64,000 bases of DNA from the NCBI GenBank assembly GCA_024741835.1, contig JAENRP010000108.1, positions 1-64,000 on the forward strand, written 5' to 3'. The stretch comes from Diplocarpon mali. Lineage: Eukaryota > Ascomycota > Leotiomycetes > Helotiales > Drepanopezizaceae. The notes below the pieces were generated by a model that saw nothing but the letters and a program-made list of their open reading frames with translations, did not search any database and was not told the origin of the DNA. Numbering within the stretch: the first letter of the stretch is position 1; each line of letters begins with the position of its first letter. Positions 11,378 to 23,139 of the stretch are shown here, in pieces. Position numbers and translations under genes: made by a program.

Positions 11378-13399
11378 AGGGAGGTTCCTGCTGCTCAAAT
11401 TCGTCGTACTTGTTAGAGATCCTACCAGCTGCGCAGCTTATCGAGAAAGATGGGCGAATGAACGCCTTCTCCTGACTGTAGGGCGAGCTCAGCTGTATCA
11501 GATAACATACATGCGCAGGAAAAACCAACGTGCCATCAGCGGAATATTATAGGCGATTTGAAAGTATGTTTATAGGGTTAAATATAATTACATATAATGT
11601 TTTTTGGAAGTCTGCTACTTCGTAAGCTGACTCCAAAACGACACGCGCTGCTCAAGTCAACACACACTAGCCATGTTTGGAAGTCCTCTCCGTACTTGTA
11701 GGAGGCTCCACCACTAAAGACCGGCCTTGCCGGAGAATGCTCCATATCTTGAGAGTTGATAGAACTGGAATGAGGCCGCGAGGCGTATGCACATACCGTT
11801 TATGAATTTACCTGAGCAGCCTTTTGCTTATCTACGAATGGGTTTGTTGAAGTTAGTCGTGCAAAATTACGGTTTCTAGTACAGTAAAACAGCGTCTTAC
11901 AACAAGCTTCAAAACGCTATTTAGATAGGGGGGCGTAGCGAGATATCTATAGGGACTAGTTAAAGGTACGATTTTAGGCATTATACTGTGTAGATGTGAA
12001 TAATATCTAACATAGTAGCAATCTGAAGAGAGATTTTCGCTTAATTAATGGACGGATATACATGAAAATAAGGGAGGAATTAAGTTCAAGTTTGCACCAC
12101 TAACCGTTTAATTAGTTCTTGTCTTTCTTCGGGCAATATGGGCTCCAGCCACTACTTCGCCGGATGAATAAAGGTGCATGAGACTAAGAAAGGGAGAAGG
12201 AGGAGAACATACTTCAATTTATGCCGAAGTGTGTTTGCCTGATTCGATACATCATCAACATTGGCTAAGTAGTACTGCTTTTTCTACACAGAGGGTGGAT
12301 CAAAAAAACCCACTGAACCCACGAGAAGATATGAATCCAAGGTATTCAGAGATGCACCCGATCGCTTCAAACCTTGAGAAATAGCAAAATTAGGACATCT
12401 TATACTATCCCCCTCCCTCTCAGAAGACGGTGAGTTCGGTACCGGACAGTTTCCTAGCCATGCGGCTTCTAGTATTTGTACTGGGAATTTCTATGGAGTA
12501 TAATAGGTACCACAGTAGGTATCTTGATCCACTTTCTACGAAATAAGAAAAAGAGAGCAGAGCATACTCTTCGGCCTGGCTGAATTCATCTCAGCTATTC
12601 TACAACGCCTCGGTCGGAAGAATTTAGTTCACAAATCAGTAATTAGAAGCTAACCGATACGGAAAATATTCCACCAAACTCGGGAAAAACAGCTGTAGCT
12701 TATGATAACCATTCGATGTTCACATAAGCGATTTACGATCTGATACTCTAAAGGGCCCACATTTTACCTCCCTTCCCTACCCCACTCTCCCCCATTTGCC
12801 TATCCTAAGATGAAAGTTAGAGATACATCCACTTTGCCACGAAAAAATAGGCCAACTATAGTATCCGTCAGCCGATAAAGGGCTACTTAAAACTTTGCAC
12901 AAGCTAGCTAAAGCAGTTGAGAGCTACTTTGTTACAGAATATAATTAGCTTCAGCGGTCTGTGCTGATTCCAACATTATTAAAAGTAGTAATAAATTCAA
13001 GCGTAACCCTTCTCTAATAATAAACCCATAACCATCTAGCACTCGCAGGTGAAGGCTTGATAATTTAGCGAAATGGTATGGTTTATAAGCGTTTGGCTTA
13101 CTTCGCCTACTCTTCTGGAGAGTGAGAAGTTGAACCATTCAACGCGCCTTTGTCCTGGTTTTGATCCACCGTATACTGGAGAAAAAAAAACGATGAAAAA
13201 AATATTAGTAATTACTGCCGAGTGGTACCTTAGATATCATCAGCATGTTATTGTTCTATCCCTGGTTTTCTGGTATTTCTTTGTCCCCTTTTCATATGCT
13301 GCAAAACTTTTGTATGATATGAGCGGGAAATGCTTTAGTTGTGTTAGGTGTAAGGAGAAACTAGTTTAGAAATTCCTTGAAAACAAGTTTCCGCCATCA
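11378..13399. other. AT-rich gene-poor block
   Basis: Base composition shifts to AT-rich with frequent TA. No open frame longer than about 100 codons and none family-like. This matches decayed, possibly RIP-mutated, repeat DNA beside the repeat copy that follows. Confidence 0.6.
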
Positions 13400-13950
13400 T
13401 GTTTATTAGAGACCCTAGTTCCTTATAATCGTCTAAATTGTACCTTATTAATTGCTATTCTCTCTAGATCTTAGACGAGTATGTTCTCGAAGAGGTACTT
13501 AGCCAGTCGCCTTAGGTTCCATATTCTTAGATAAGCCTCCCTTGCTGATAGCGACACTGTACACAATTTTATTAATCGTTTTACTAATTATCAATAGCTA
13601 TTGATTATAACCTTTCCTATCGACTAAAGCTTCTAAAGATAATCTTGGGAAGCTGCAAGGCTTTGAAATAAGTCCTTCCCACCTCCCTCTATTCCTTATA
13701 CTATCGCTTACCTTATTATCTCGTAGATCCATTATCGAGCCCTTCTTTAGTCGTAGGTTGACATCTGAATAACCTTCAAGTATATAGATAAAGGCCGAAC
13801 ATAGAGGGTATCTATAAAAGAGGCATAGAGTGAAAAAAAATGATTCTAAAGCTTTCAAAAGGTTCTAGCTTTACTAGACTCAAGACTCGAAATTTCGTAG
13901 TTAAAAGGACTCAATCTCGGCTCTGCAGACTCTATGAGAGTCCGATTCTT
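13400..13950. repeat. Decayed dispersed repeat, copy A
   Basis: This stretch is a diverged homologue of 60640-61185 in the same orientation. Shared landmarks in the same order: TCTTAG(A/G)CGAGTAT(G/A)TTCT, AGTCGCCTTAG, CGTTTTACTA, CGATTATAACCT (first base varies), TAGTCGTAG and CTCGGCTCTGCAGACT. Both are AT-rich. Minus-strand reading gives a broken open frame (13598-13858) that I do not recognise. Probably a mutated transposable element; class unknown. Confidence 0.75.
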
Positions 13951-14463
13951 AAACAATACATAGGTTCATAGGAGACACCGTGTACAGGTCTATGCGTGGT
14001 AAAACAACAAACGAATAAAAGGCTTGATTGTGATAAGTGCGGAGGCGTAAGAGAGAAGCCAGGCCTCTTTTTCTCAAATCCTGGGGTTTCGAGATAAAGC
14101 CCAATTCGTTTGGAAAGTCATGGCTCTAGGAAATTCTATACTTATAGCTGCCATAAATATTACCTGGAAATACGAAATCGATCTTTCGCTCGCTTAATGT
14201 AAACAACGTGATCTGCATGTTAATCGAGCTTCACAAGAGAGCACCTGGACAGTTGGGCTGCCTAGAAATCTTTTTCTACCTAGAGCTTTCTACAGCCGCT
14301 ATCATTGTCGGGGCAGTGTGCCTCGGTCTGTTAAAAAGATCCAATTTTACTGCAAGAGCTTCAATAAAAACAATGCCTGTATTACAAAGAACAAGTATCC
14401 TACGCTCCATCCAAGTCTCCAACACTTGCGCCAACTCCTCTTTACCTTCATAACCATTGAATT
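13951..14463. other. Intergenic, nothing recognised
   Basis: AT-rich continuation of the repeat block up to the 3' end of the next minus-strand gene. Confidence 0.5.
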
Positions 14464-15519
14464 TTAGTGATTTCCTGTATTCGAGTCTCTCATTTTCGTT
14501 CCGGGCAGGTTTACAAGGAAATCTTGATAAGCCTGGTCACAGACAGGTAATTTGAGCTCGTTAGCCGGTCTTGCAGAAGGGAGTAATGTCCTGGTGTGAC
14601 CTGATTCCCCAGCTTGATTTGGCCTTTTAAATGGATTGAGTCCCCTGGCTTTATGTGGTTCCCCAGCTTGACGTGTTCCTCCAAATATACTGGTCTTCCA
14701 AGTTTGATTTGGTCCTCCGAACTGATTGGCATGACTTGGTACTCTGACTGGAGCGAGTACCCCGGCTTTGTTTGGTCCTTTAGACTGAGTGAGTAGAGTT
14801 GGTAATTCAACTGGAGTGAATGCCCCGGCTTGATTCAAGACTTCAAACTGAGTGAGTGCCCCGCCTTGACCTGGTTCCCTGGTTTGGCTTGGTCCTCCAA
14901 ACAGAGCGAATGCCCCGGCTTGATTCTGCCCTTCAAAACGATTGAAATAACTTGGTCCTCCAAACGGAGCGAATGCCCCGGCTTGATTCTGCCCTTCAAA
15001 ACGATTGAAATGACTCGGTTCTTCAAAAGGCGCGAATGGCCCAGCTTGGTTCTGTCCTCCAAATTGATAGTATGTCCCGGCCTGGCCTGATCCCTCCGCT
15101 TGACTTGGCCCTGCAGGTTGACCAAACCTCCCTAACTGTGCCGACGCTCTCCTTTTTCTCGCAGGACCTTCTTCAGCCAGAGGTCCGCGTCTGTCAGACG
15201 GCTTGGGTTCTCCCGAGGAGGTGGGTATCACCGAGGATGACGGTAATTTTGCACGCTCGTCGCCGTTGCACCTATGAGATATCTCGTCGTTCGCTTCAAC
15301 GTCGTAGCAAGCTGCGCATCGGTAGTGGGAGCATTCTCTACATCGCACGATGCGCTCGCCCTCCTGTGCCCATTTCTTCTGCTCCACCGTGAGTGGGTAG
15401 TCTGACAGATCGTAATAAGTAAGTGGGAAGCATCCCTGGACCCGGCGGATCAGTGAAGCCATGAAACGGGATAGGGAATGTAAACATGCCTTGCAACATT
15501 TGAATCCTTTGGGAGTCAT
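14464..15519 (-). CDS. Cys-rich protein with NQAG 21-residue repeats
   Basis: Single open frame of 351 residues starting at a clear ATG. The first 85 residues are Cys-rich: CCKAC near the start, then CRECSHYRCAACYD (C-x2-C-x4-C-x2-C) and a later HRC, suggesting zinc binding. Residues about 140-320 are degenerate tandem repeats of roughly 21 residues around GQNQAGAFAPFGGPS. The best two units (about 14889-15015) are nearly identical at the DNA level with a 63-bp period, and repeats outside the core have drifted. There is no signal peptide or membrane segment. I do not recognise a family. The 63-bp period keeps the frame, and copy number could vary between strains. Function unknown. It is a real gene if the zinc-like head is conserved; the alternative is a fortuitously open minisatellite, which the Cys pattern outside the repeats argues against. 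Confidence 0.65.
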   Translation of the reverse strand: MTPKGFKCCKACLHSLSRFMASLIRRVQGCFPLTYYDLSDYPLTVEQKKWAQEGERIVRCRECSHYRCAACYDVEANDEISHRCNGDERAKLPSSSVIPTSSGEPKPSDRRGPLAEEGPARKRRASAQLGRFGQPAGPSQAEGSGQAGTYYQFGGQNQAGPFAPFEEPSHFNRFEGQNQAGAFAPFGGPSYFNRFEGQNQAGAFALFGGPSQTREPGQGGALTQFEVLNQAGAFTPVELPTLLTQSKGPNKAGVLAPVRVPSHANQFGGPNQTWKTSIFGGTRQAGEPHKARGLNPFKRPNQAGESGHTRTLLPSARPANELKLPVCDQAYQDFLVNLPGTKMRDSNTGNH

Positions 15520-16457
15520 AGAGAGGTTGGGCCTTTTTGAAATGCAGTGGTACTCTGCAGAGGTGTAGGGTATGGAGTACTAAGTCATAGTAGATGTTTG
15601 GACGGTAAAGATGGAGACTGTGGTTGGCAAATATCTGTTGTTATCTCTGTATATTGAAGGAGGCGTCAAAGTTGAAGTCTGCCGTGTCTCATCATGTGTA
15701 AGTGACATGGCAAGAGCCATCCTCAGAGCATACTTGTATTCAGTCGCGGCTGATCTCTACCATTGAACCGAGCTTCTTACAGCACACAACACTCAACAAT
15801 AACAACGAAACGGAAAAATCCCACAAGGCGATGGAAATAAATAGAAAGCTGTGGAGACGAGGTGAGTTACGAAGTAAAAGAGTATCTTAGTAAAAACCAA
15901 TTGCAATGCTTCTCAGTGCTGAACACAATGGTAACTGCCAGAATACATTACCTTCAGATCGTAATTCGTACTTCATGTTTTGCAGGACATAGATAACTTT
16001 AGCCCACCGAAAAGAACTGAAAGAAATCATCGATCTAAGAATTGAAAGTGCCTCCGTACAGTCAGTAACAGCTGAACTTCTGAAGAATGTCAAACGTCGT
16101 AAACAATGTTAGTGCCAACGCGAAAAGCAAGTTTGAGATTGTACCATAACGCTCCTGTGCAGCTCCACGACTTAGCATGGGGTAAAAGAGTACAGAACAT
16201 GGGCAAGACACAGTTGCTCTTACCACGTGCCACAACTCGCAGCAACACGGACATGGAAAATTTGGGCGTAGAAAAACGAGTTCCTGTGGGCGAGAAGCAG
16301 ATGTTTCAAAAAGAGGAATCCATCTATAAAGCTATTTACAAAGAACTGAACGAGCCGCCAGACTGTCGACCTTCTCACACTGCATATGCATTGCAGACCC
16401 CTCCATTAGTTCTAATCCCAGTCCTAAAGAAGTGTACAGAGCAGCCGTAGGAAGAGT
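15520..16457. other. Intergenic, nothing recognised
   Basis: Holds the promoter side of the repeat protein and the 3' side of the AA9 gene. A plus-strand open frame at 16106-16450 has no family resemblance and I do not call it. Confidence 0.5.
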
Positions 16458-17621
16458 CTACAGAGCTGATGCCGACGCCGACTTCGTGGCCGTCATGAGT
16501 GTGGTCGGGGTGGTCTTGGCTTTACAGGCGGCCTTCTTGCTCGGCGCAGCGGAGGTAGTCTTTGGCTTGCAGGCGGCCTTCTTGCTCGGCGCAGCGGAGG
16601 TAGTCTTTGGCTTGCAAGCGCTCTTGGGCCCGGCGCTGGTGGGAGCGGCGCTGGAGGCGGCTGGGGTAGGCTCGACTGGGGGAACACTATCCATGGGCAC
16701 TGCTGGGTAAGTCGATGCTGGGAGGACAGCTGGGGGTGGAGTCGAAGGCGCAGCGAGGGCGGAAGCAGGGGCGGACGTAGGAGCAGGCGTAGGAGCAGAC
16801 GTAGGAGCGGAAGCTGGGACAGGTCCTGGCGAGCCGCCAGCCGTGGCGACTGGGCCTCCTGGGGCGCGGTATGTAGAGATGTCGAATCCATTGTAGAAGT
16901 TGGGGATGAGGATGTTGGCGTCGTCGGCCTTGTAAGCACCTGGGAGCTCGATCTGGGGGCTGAATGCACCGCTACCAGTACCGGTGATCTTCAACTGGGC
17001 GCATCCAATGTAGCTGCATCAAGTTAGCTGCGAGCCTATGTATATTGCCCATCCGAGGTCTTACAATTGGCCGCCACCGACGGTCTGGGAACCGTGGAGC
17101 GCCAGCATCTCGGACCTGAGGAGGTACTCTCCCGTCTGGAGGCCAGTTGGGAGCTTGAATGTGTAGGTCATGTCTTGAGCCCCCATGATGACGTTGGCCC
17201 AGGTACCGTTCTCCGAGGATAACTCATCAATCTTGAACCAGGAGCCGACTCCAGTTGCCTGCGACGCATCCTCAACAGGGCCGAAGAGAAAGTGGCTGAT
17301 TGGGCCTGGGTGAGAGGAGCTGTCCCATTTGACTTTGATAGAGTCCCCCTCGTTGGCCGCAGTCGTGTTCACAGAAGAAGGGACGACATTTCCGTTCACG
17401 TTGCAGGCCAAGTCGTTAGACGTGAGGTCAGTCTGAACACATTAGCAACACAACTGGCTCTATCCACCGTGGAAGTGACATACCACCGGGTTATTCGAGG
17501 GTGGCATGCGGATCGACACCTGGTAGCCTGGAGAAACATCGTTGACCCAAAATTGATGGAAGTTCTGGTGAGTAGAGCCGACAGACAGCAGCGAAGCGAC
17601 GACAGCAAGGTTGGAAAGCAT
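16458..17621 (-). CDS. AA9 lytic polysaccharide monooxygenase
   Basis: Three exons (17621-17484, 17432-17065, 17013-16458) join in frame to 353 residues. Introns start GTATGT and GTAAGA and end TTCAG and TGCAG. A signal peptide ends just before HQNFHQFWVND, so the mature protein begins with His, the first copper ligand of the histidine brace. SHPGPISHF carries the second copper His. LALHGS and QFYIGC provide the second-sphere His, the Gln and the axial Tyr typical of AA9. The usual LRHE is LRSE here. These copper enzymes oxidatively cleave cellulose or related glycans outside the cell. After the catalytic domain comes a Pro/Ala/Ser/Thr linker, then basic 15-residue repeats (K-A-A-C-K-P-K-T-T-S-A-A-P-S-K) encoded by an exact 45-bp duplication. 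No CBM1 cellulose-binding module is present. The odd tail is the main novelty. Confidence 0.93.
16525..16618. repeat. 45-bp exact duplication in AA9 tail
   Basis: Two adjacent 45-bp copies, beginning GGCGGCCTTCTTGCTCGGCG on the plus strand, encode the Cys/Lys-rich units of the AA9 C-terminus. A third, diverged unit follows in the protein. Confidence 0.92.
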
Positions 17622-19417
17622 TTTCAAAGGATTTTCGAGGATCACAGATCACTCAGGATGAAAGGAATGTGAGGTCCGAGAAGAGGCCGGAAGAAGAACG
17701 AAGGAAGAATAGAGCTGGTATCAAACGCTTGCCTGCTGAGGAACAGGCTCTCATGGCGGGTCGCGGTCACTTATAGCATGCCTCGGCGGCACGATAGAGT
17801 CGGCTGTAAAGCTGGTCCATGTCGTGCGCGGTATCAGAGGACGAGCAGTTGGTAGAAGAGAAATGAGCAAACGAATAAAAACGAAACGAATATCAAATTG
17901 GCATCCCATCCCGCCCGTGAAACAAATCGAGGCCCGTGGAAACGACAGAGCTCGGTCCGTATGCGAAGCATGAAGCGCCAGAGCAGGGAGGCTCCTCGAC
18001 TGAATCGCTGGATCACTGGATGGCTGGATCTCCGCAAAGATGTGGGGGATCTGAGATCACAAATGATCCTGGCGGGTGCACGCGCCAATGGTCGACGTGG
18101 TGGCTCGCTTAACACCAGACGAAGTGTTAGATGTTGATGAGATGAACGCCTTATGCGTAAACCGTCACGGCCTTTGTATACATAGTAGAGGCGCCAAACC
18201 ACATGGCCGGCATTGCCTGGCATCTCTCGGTAAACAACTGATCTTAGACACGCTCGCTCTCAAAACTCAATAGAACCCGGCCATGAGTTTACTCCCGGGG
18301 TTAGCTTGAGTCAGGATATTTGCAGGCTGGGTGTACTCCTACACGGCGTATCGTACCAGATGAGAGAGCTGCCATGCATTAGGGTATTGCAGAAATGATG
18401 CGATCAGTCGCGGATCACTTTGCGTGGTGATAGAGACCTGAGATGGAAACCTAGATTCCAGGCGGTCACAGATTGAATAAAATACTAGTCTCAACCGTAT
18501 CGACTCGTACAGAGTACCAATATCAACCCAAGCTGCATACCGCGCCAATTACAGGTACACCACATGAATAACTCACCAAACAGACTATTGTCGGGGTTTG
18601 GAGGTTCGAAACATCATGACTGAGGAAGTGTTCCTAATCAGCGTGCGTAGTGCAAAGATTGGAACGGGGGTATCCTCAATTCGGGGTTTCCAATGGTGCA
18701 CTTTGCCTGTAAGCGCCACCCAAATATCACTTGGAATCACGCCTCCAATACTAGAGCCTACTCTCGGTCCAAGTTGCCAAATCGCCCCCCTTAATATACC
18801 CGAGACGTTGCCCCTGTATAAGCGAGACCCCCTTTTCCCGGCCTGGGCAGAAGATCGGCTCGCACGGATACAATAACGGTCGGAACATTAGCATGCCATC
18901 TGTCAGCGAGAAACTCTGAGAAGCTTGATCCAAAAAGTCTGATTTTGTGAGACAAAGATGTCTTGATTGCTTGTTGAATAAGAGATCGCTGCCACGTACA
19001 ATGTATGCTACATCGAATAGGTTGACGGAATGTCTGTGACAACGGCTGAAAGCTGTTTAAATAGGAAAACCACGACGTCATTAAATGTACACTAAGATCG
19101 CCTTGAAAAAGTATAACAGGGAGTTAGCGGTGTCTTGCGGCTATATCAAAGCCTCGAGTATGCAAAGATCTAAATGATTCGCTTGCGATCTTGCGAGCAC
19201 TAACACCATAATGATAAACGAGCACTTGGCAACCTAGATCGTATCAAGGAAGGAAATTCTGACGGCGTTGAGTCTCAAAGAACAACTCATGATCGAGCTC
19301 GTGTAGTAGAGCAAGACTTGGACTGGCGAGGAGACAAAGCACAGGCACATATGTACAATGAAACTTCAAAGTCGCTGACGAGCGAGGGCCCAGACGCCAG
19401 ACATGGCCCTCAATTGC
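17622..19417. other. Intergenic, nothing recognised
   Basis: Holds the AA9 promoter on the left side. The remainder has only short unrelated open frames on both strands. Confidence 0.5.
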
Positions 19418-21036
19418 TCAGGAGTGCAAATCCTCTTCCAACTGCCACTTTACCAATTTCTCCGGCACACAAAGCCAACTGCACCCCCTTCTCATGAGCG
19501 GCACCATGCTCTCCAGAATATCCCTGTCATTCTCCATCTGACGCAGCGGGCTTGCGGTGCTCGGCAGCCTATATTCAGTGTCTACATTCTTCGCAATCTC
19601 CCACCACTCGATCCACTCCGTTCGTGGGAGTACAAAATTCCTTTTGCAAATTGTGCATTGGCTGCCCCCAGACTCTTTCTTTCTCAAGGCGTCTGTAAGT
19701 ATCTTGTACATATATGGTGGAGTCATCTCTTCGTCGAGCATGTCGGCGAAGTATGGGAGTTTGGGGTTGCGGGAACATGCGTTGAGCGCAACCTCGACCA
19801 GAGAGGGCGCGTGTGATATCTCGACACCGGGAGAGATAGGGTGTTGCGGCGTGTCCTCGACATCGACCACGGGTATCATGTGGCTGGAAGCCTGGGAGTC
19901 TTCCTCGCAAGCGGGGAAGATGGGACCTTTTACGAGCTTCCCCGTGATGTCGAGATAGCGGATGTCGGTGCGAGCTTGGAAATTGACTCTCCATTTCTGG
20001 CTCCAGTGTACTCCTAGAGGCTTAGTGATGTAGGCTTGTGCGGCGGTGTTCTGGATAGGGTGTCTCCTTGTGCGGTTTCGCAGGCCCATTTGGTACTGCA
20101 CTTCTCCCACTTCTGCATCGTTAATGGGTGGAAATTGTGCTTCGTGGAATTTATTTGGGTGGAGGTGAAGACTAGCAAGATGGCAGTCGGTAGTCAGGAG
20201 GTCGAGTATCTCATAAGGAAGATATCGCAGCCCATTTTGCGACAGGTTGAGTTCGTGGAGATTCTTGAGCTTCCCGATACTCGGAGGTACTTCAAGAAGC
20301 TCATTATTGCGCAATGTCAAGAACACGAGACGTTCTAGGTTGAATAGCTCCCCGGGTAGTGTCGTCAAGCAGTTCGAAGACAGGAATAACTTCAGTTTCG
20401 GCTCGAGTTTGTGGAAGTTGTTGGCAGTTGCTGGAATGCGGGTGAAAGTCGCCAGAGGTCGAACAGCGGCGTTAGATAGAGTTGTGAGGTTTTTGAAACT
20501 ATTTAATTAGAATTGGACTTGGTCATGAATAAAATTACATACGATAGATCAATGCTCTCGTTACCTTCTTCCAAGCACACCTCTATCTGTCTCCTCGCGG
20601 CCTCCTCTGGGTCCGATTGCCTCGCATTCTGAACTTCCCGTGATTGTCTCCTAGGCAACGAGAACGGTATCGCAGCATCGCTAACATCGATCCCATCATC
20701 CACATCTGTTCCATCACTACCCATAAAGACTCCGCTATCAAATTGCCTCTCGAATGGCCTCTTCGTCTTCTTCGGCCCGACCTCAATCGATCCCTGCGAT
20801 TCTGCCTCGGGTTCGGCCGGCCGCTGCATATACCATGGTCCGCGATATTTCCTCTTTCCTCGTCTTTCTTGTGTAGTGTAGTTTTCTGCAGACGGATCGT
20901 CGTCGCTGCTGAAGATCGCGGGATCTGATGATACGGGAGGACTGCTGAGACGGATTCGTTTCCGCGCTGCACCCTTCGAGAAGGAATCTGTGGCTGCGTT
21001 CCATGCCAACCTGGGTAGTAATAGCTCGTCTGCCAT
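19418..21036 (-). CDS. Leucine-rich repeat protein with CxxC tail
   Basis: Two exons (21036-20543 and 20498-19418) join across a 44-nt GTATGT..AATAG intron to 524 residues. Residues 1-165 are polar, with acidic and basic patches that resemble nuclear sequence. Leucine-rich repeats follow, for example LFNLERLVFLTLRNNELLEV and KLKNLHELNLSQNGLRYLP, interrupted by a long linker. The C-terminal third has CTICKRNFVLPRTEWIEWWE and later RRGCSWLC, a CxxC pair arrangement that could bind zinc. The combination looks like a conserved fungal protein of unknown role. LRRs give a protein-binding scaffold; partners cannot be inferred. Start set at the ATG of MADELLLPRL; the upstream in-frame residues lack a better start. 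Confidence 0.85.
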
Positions 21037-22029
21037 TGAGATTGAGAAGGCGAGTATTTCGAGGTAGAGATCCAATTGATTGGGATAGGGGCGACGATAG
21101 TACTGACGGTCAGGTCAAAGGGCAAATAACGAGCGCGTTTCGTAGCCCTGCGCGCCAAGCGCTTTAATACTCCACTTACAATGTGCTTCACGGCCCTCAA
21201 TATACGGAGTACGGCACATATTGAACTGATAAGCAAGTTCAATCAGAGTAATTCAACAACATTCGAAAGATTTGCTATCTGGCTGACGCCACTTCTATTC
21301 GCCCACCATTGTATGAAGTCGGCATTCCGATTCCTCGGTATTATTCTCTCTCAAGGAGAGAAACTGTTCTCAAGTTGTCAAATATACAAAATGAACGCAT
21401 ATCGAAGTCTACAGGAGCACATCGCCGGTGACTACGATATGTATGGTAAGTATGTTTGTCTCTCCATCCACGCCTATTTCCCCTCACAGTAAACACACCG
21501 TCATCTCCTAGCGACGCCAGAATTGTGCCATTGTGCAGAAAAGGCTTGTTTCGGGCACTATGGGCAGAGAAGCTGGGGAAAAGTAGGAAATTGCAGATGC
21601 GTAGCACATATCTACGTAGGTAGCATAGTCATTGCACTGGCACGTGTTTCCTCGTTTTGACTTTGTAAAGGTGTCATGACATTTTTACCTTAAATCTGTA
21701 TTTCTGTAAAAGCACTCCTCGATTGCCTTGGAATCGAATTGCTAGACCATCCTGTGATGCAAAAAATAGCTTAGTGGTAGCGACAACACCTCTTCTTGAC
21801 CTTCTGATCGCAAAAGCTATACATCTACGAACTTAATCTCTTTCCTCTAACGTGACAGATACCGCGAGATGTCGCCGTGTACTGCTAGAGCGTTTACTCT
21901 CCATATCTATCACTCAGCAATATCCCAGAATATACGGCAAATGTACTCTTGTCTAACGTCCGAGACCCGCGAGAGGATTTCAGAAGCTTTCGCACTCTTC
22001 CCAAACAGCCCAACTCCAACGCGCAGGTT
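21037..22029. other. Intergenic, nothing recognised
   Basis: Lies between the 5' end of the LRR gene and the 3' end of the phosducin-like gene, both on the minus strand. No supported gene. Confidence 0.5.
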
Positions 22030-22852
22030 CTAGTCCCAATCATCATCATTCTCCACGTTCGCCTGCTTCCCACTCGACCGAATCCCACCCTTCTCCCTCC
22101 TCTCTTCCTCCAAATCCTCTTTATTCCTCCTCCGCCTCATTATCCTCACGTCGTTATCCCTCACAGCCCCAATATCAATCAACAAATGATCAATCTCCGC
22201 CATGTCAATCCTTACCCCCCCAAGCGTGGCCAGCGTTACAACCTGCTTCACAATATCCCCCTTGTCATAGACTAAGATCGTAGGGCAGTTTCGATCTGGG
22301 TACCCCTCAATTGCCAGATCGCCTCTCATTTCGCAAAACTTAATCTCACCATACTCCTTCGCCGCCTGTCTCCACAGCTCTGTAAGTACCCTGGACTCGA
22401 CATTCGTGCCCAGTCCACTCGTCAAATTCACAAGCACCGGCCCATGGTTACTCGATTCTGTGACCTCTTTGACGAAATCCGGTTTCGAGATGGGATATAC
22501 CGTTCCATGTAAAGCTGCTTTGGCTATAAAAGAAAGCTCCTGAACACGCTGCTGCCTATACTTCTCTAGGAAGGTCTCGTCTTCTGAATCCTCGAGTTCA
22601 TCAAGTTCGTCTATATCTTTGCCTTCGAGGCGATTCTCGTGTGCTAGTCGTCGGCCTTCGAGAATCGCTTCTTCAATGAAAGGTGTTGGAGATGGAGGCT
22701 TCTCGGGTATAATCTTGTGTTTGCGTAAAATCTCGTTCCTGAAATTTGTTAGAAAGACTTCATAGGTACTGAATGAAAATGAGATACCATTCTGTATCGG
22801 CGTTTGGGTCGTCTATAGGAACGCTAATGCGCTCTTCAATTGGTGCTGCCAT
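22030..22852 (-). CDS. Phosducin-like protein (Plp2-type)
   Basis: Two exons (22852-22788 and 22738-22030) give 257 residues; the 49-nt intron splits the Trp codon of DTEWNEILRKHKIIPEKP, a hallmark of phosducin-like proteins. A charged helical N-half is followed by a thioredoxin-like fold: GPVLVNLTSG, IKFCEMRGDLAIEGYPDRNCPTILVY and VTLATLGG. The tail is Arg/Lys/Asp-rich and ends in an acidic stretch. Family members are cytosolic co-factors of the CCT/TRiC chaperonin in actin, tubulin and G-beta folding, and Plp2 is essential in yeast. There is no active-site CxxC, as expected, since the fold is not redox active. The length matches PLP2/PLP3. Confidence 0.92.
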
Positions 22853-23139
22853 ACTGTTGGATTCTTGGATTTGCAGTGCTTGTGAAGGCGGGGCAGTTCT
22901 GCTGCGTGCCCCTCATCGCGCCTTAGAGTAACCAAGTATTGGTCATCACATCACGTGAATAATGGACCATTTTTTTGGTTCGCTAAGAAAACGCACATTC
23001 ATCTCCTCCAGAACAGAGCCTCGTTTCGTCTTGATCATCGACAACGACTGACCTCCGCGCTCTACGTCCCAACACAATTCAACCCGACGAAAGACCCGTC
23101 AGTCACACATATTAAAAAGATCGACCCCAATCTGTCAAA

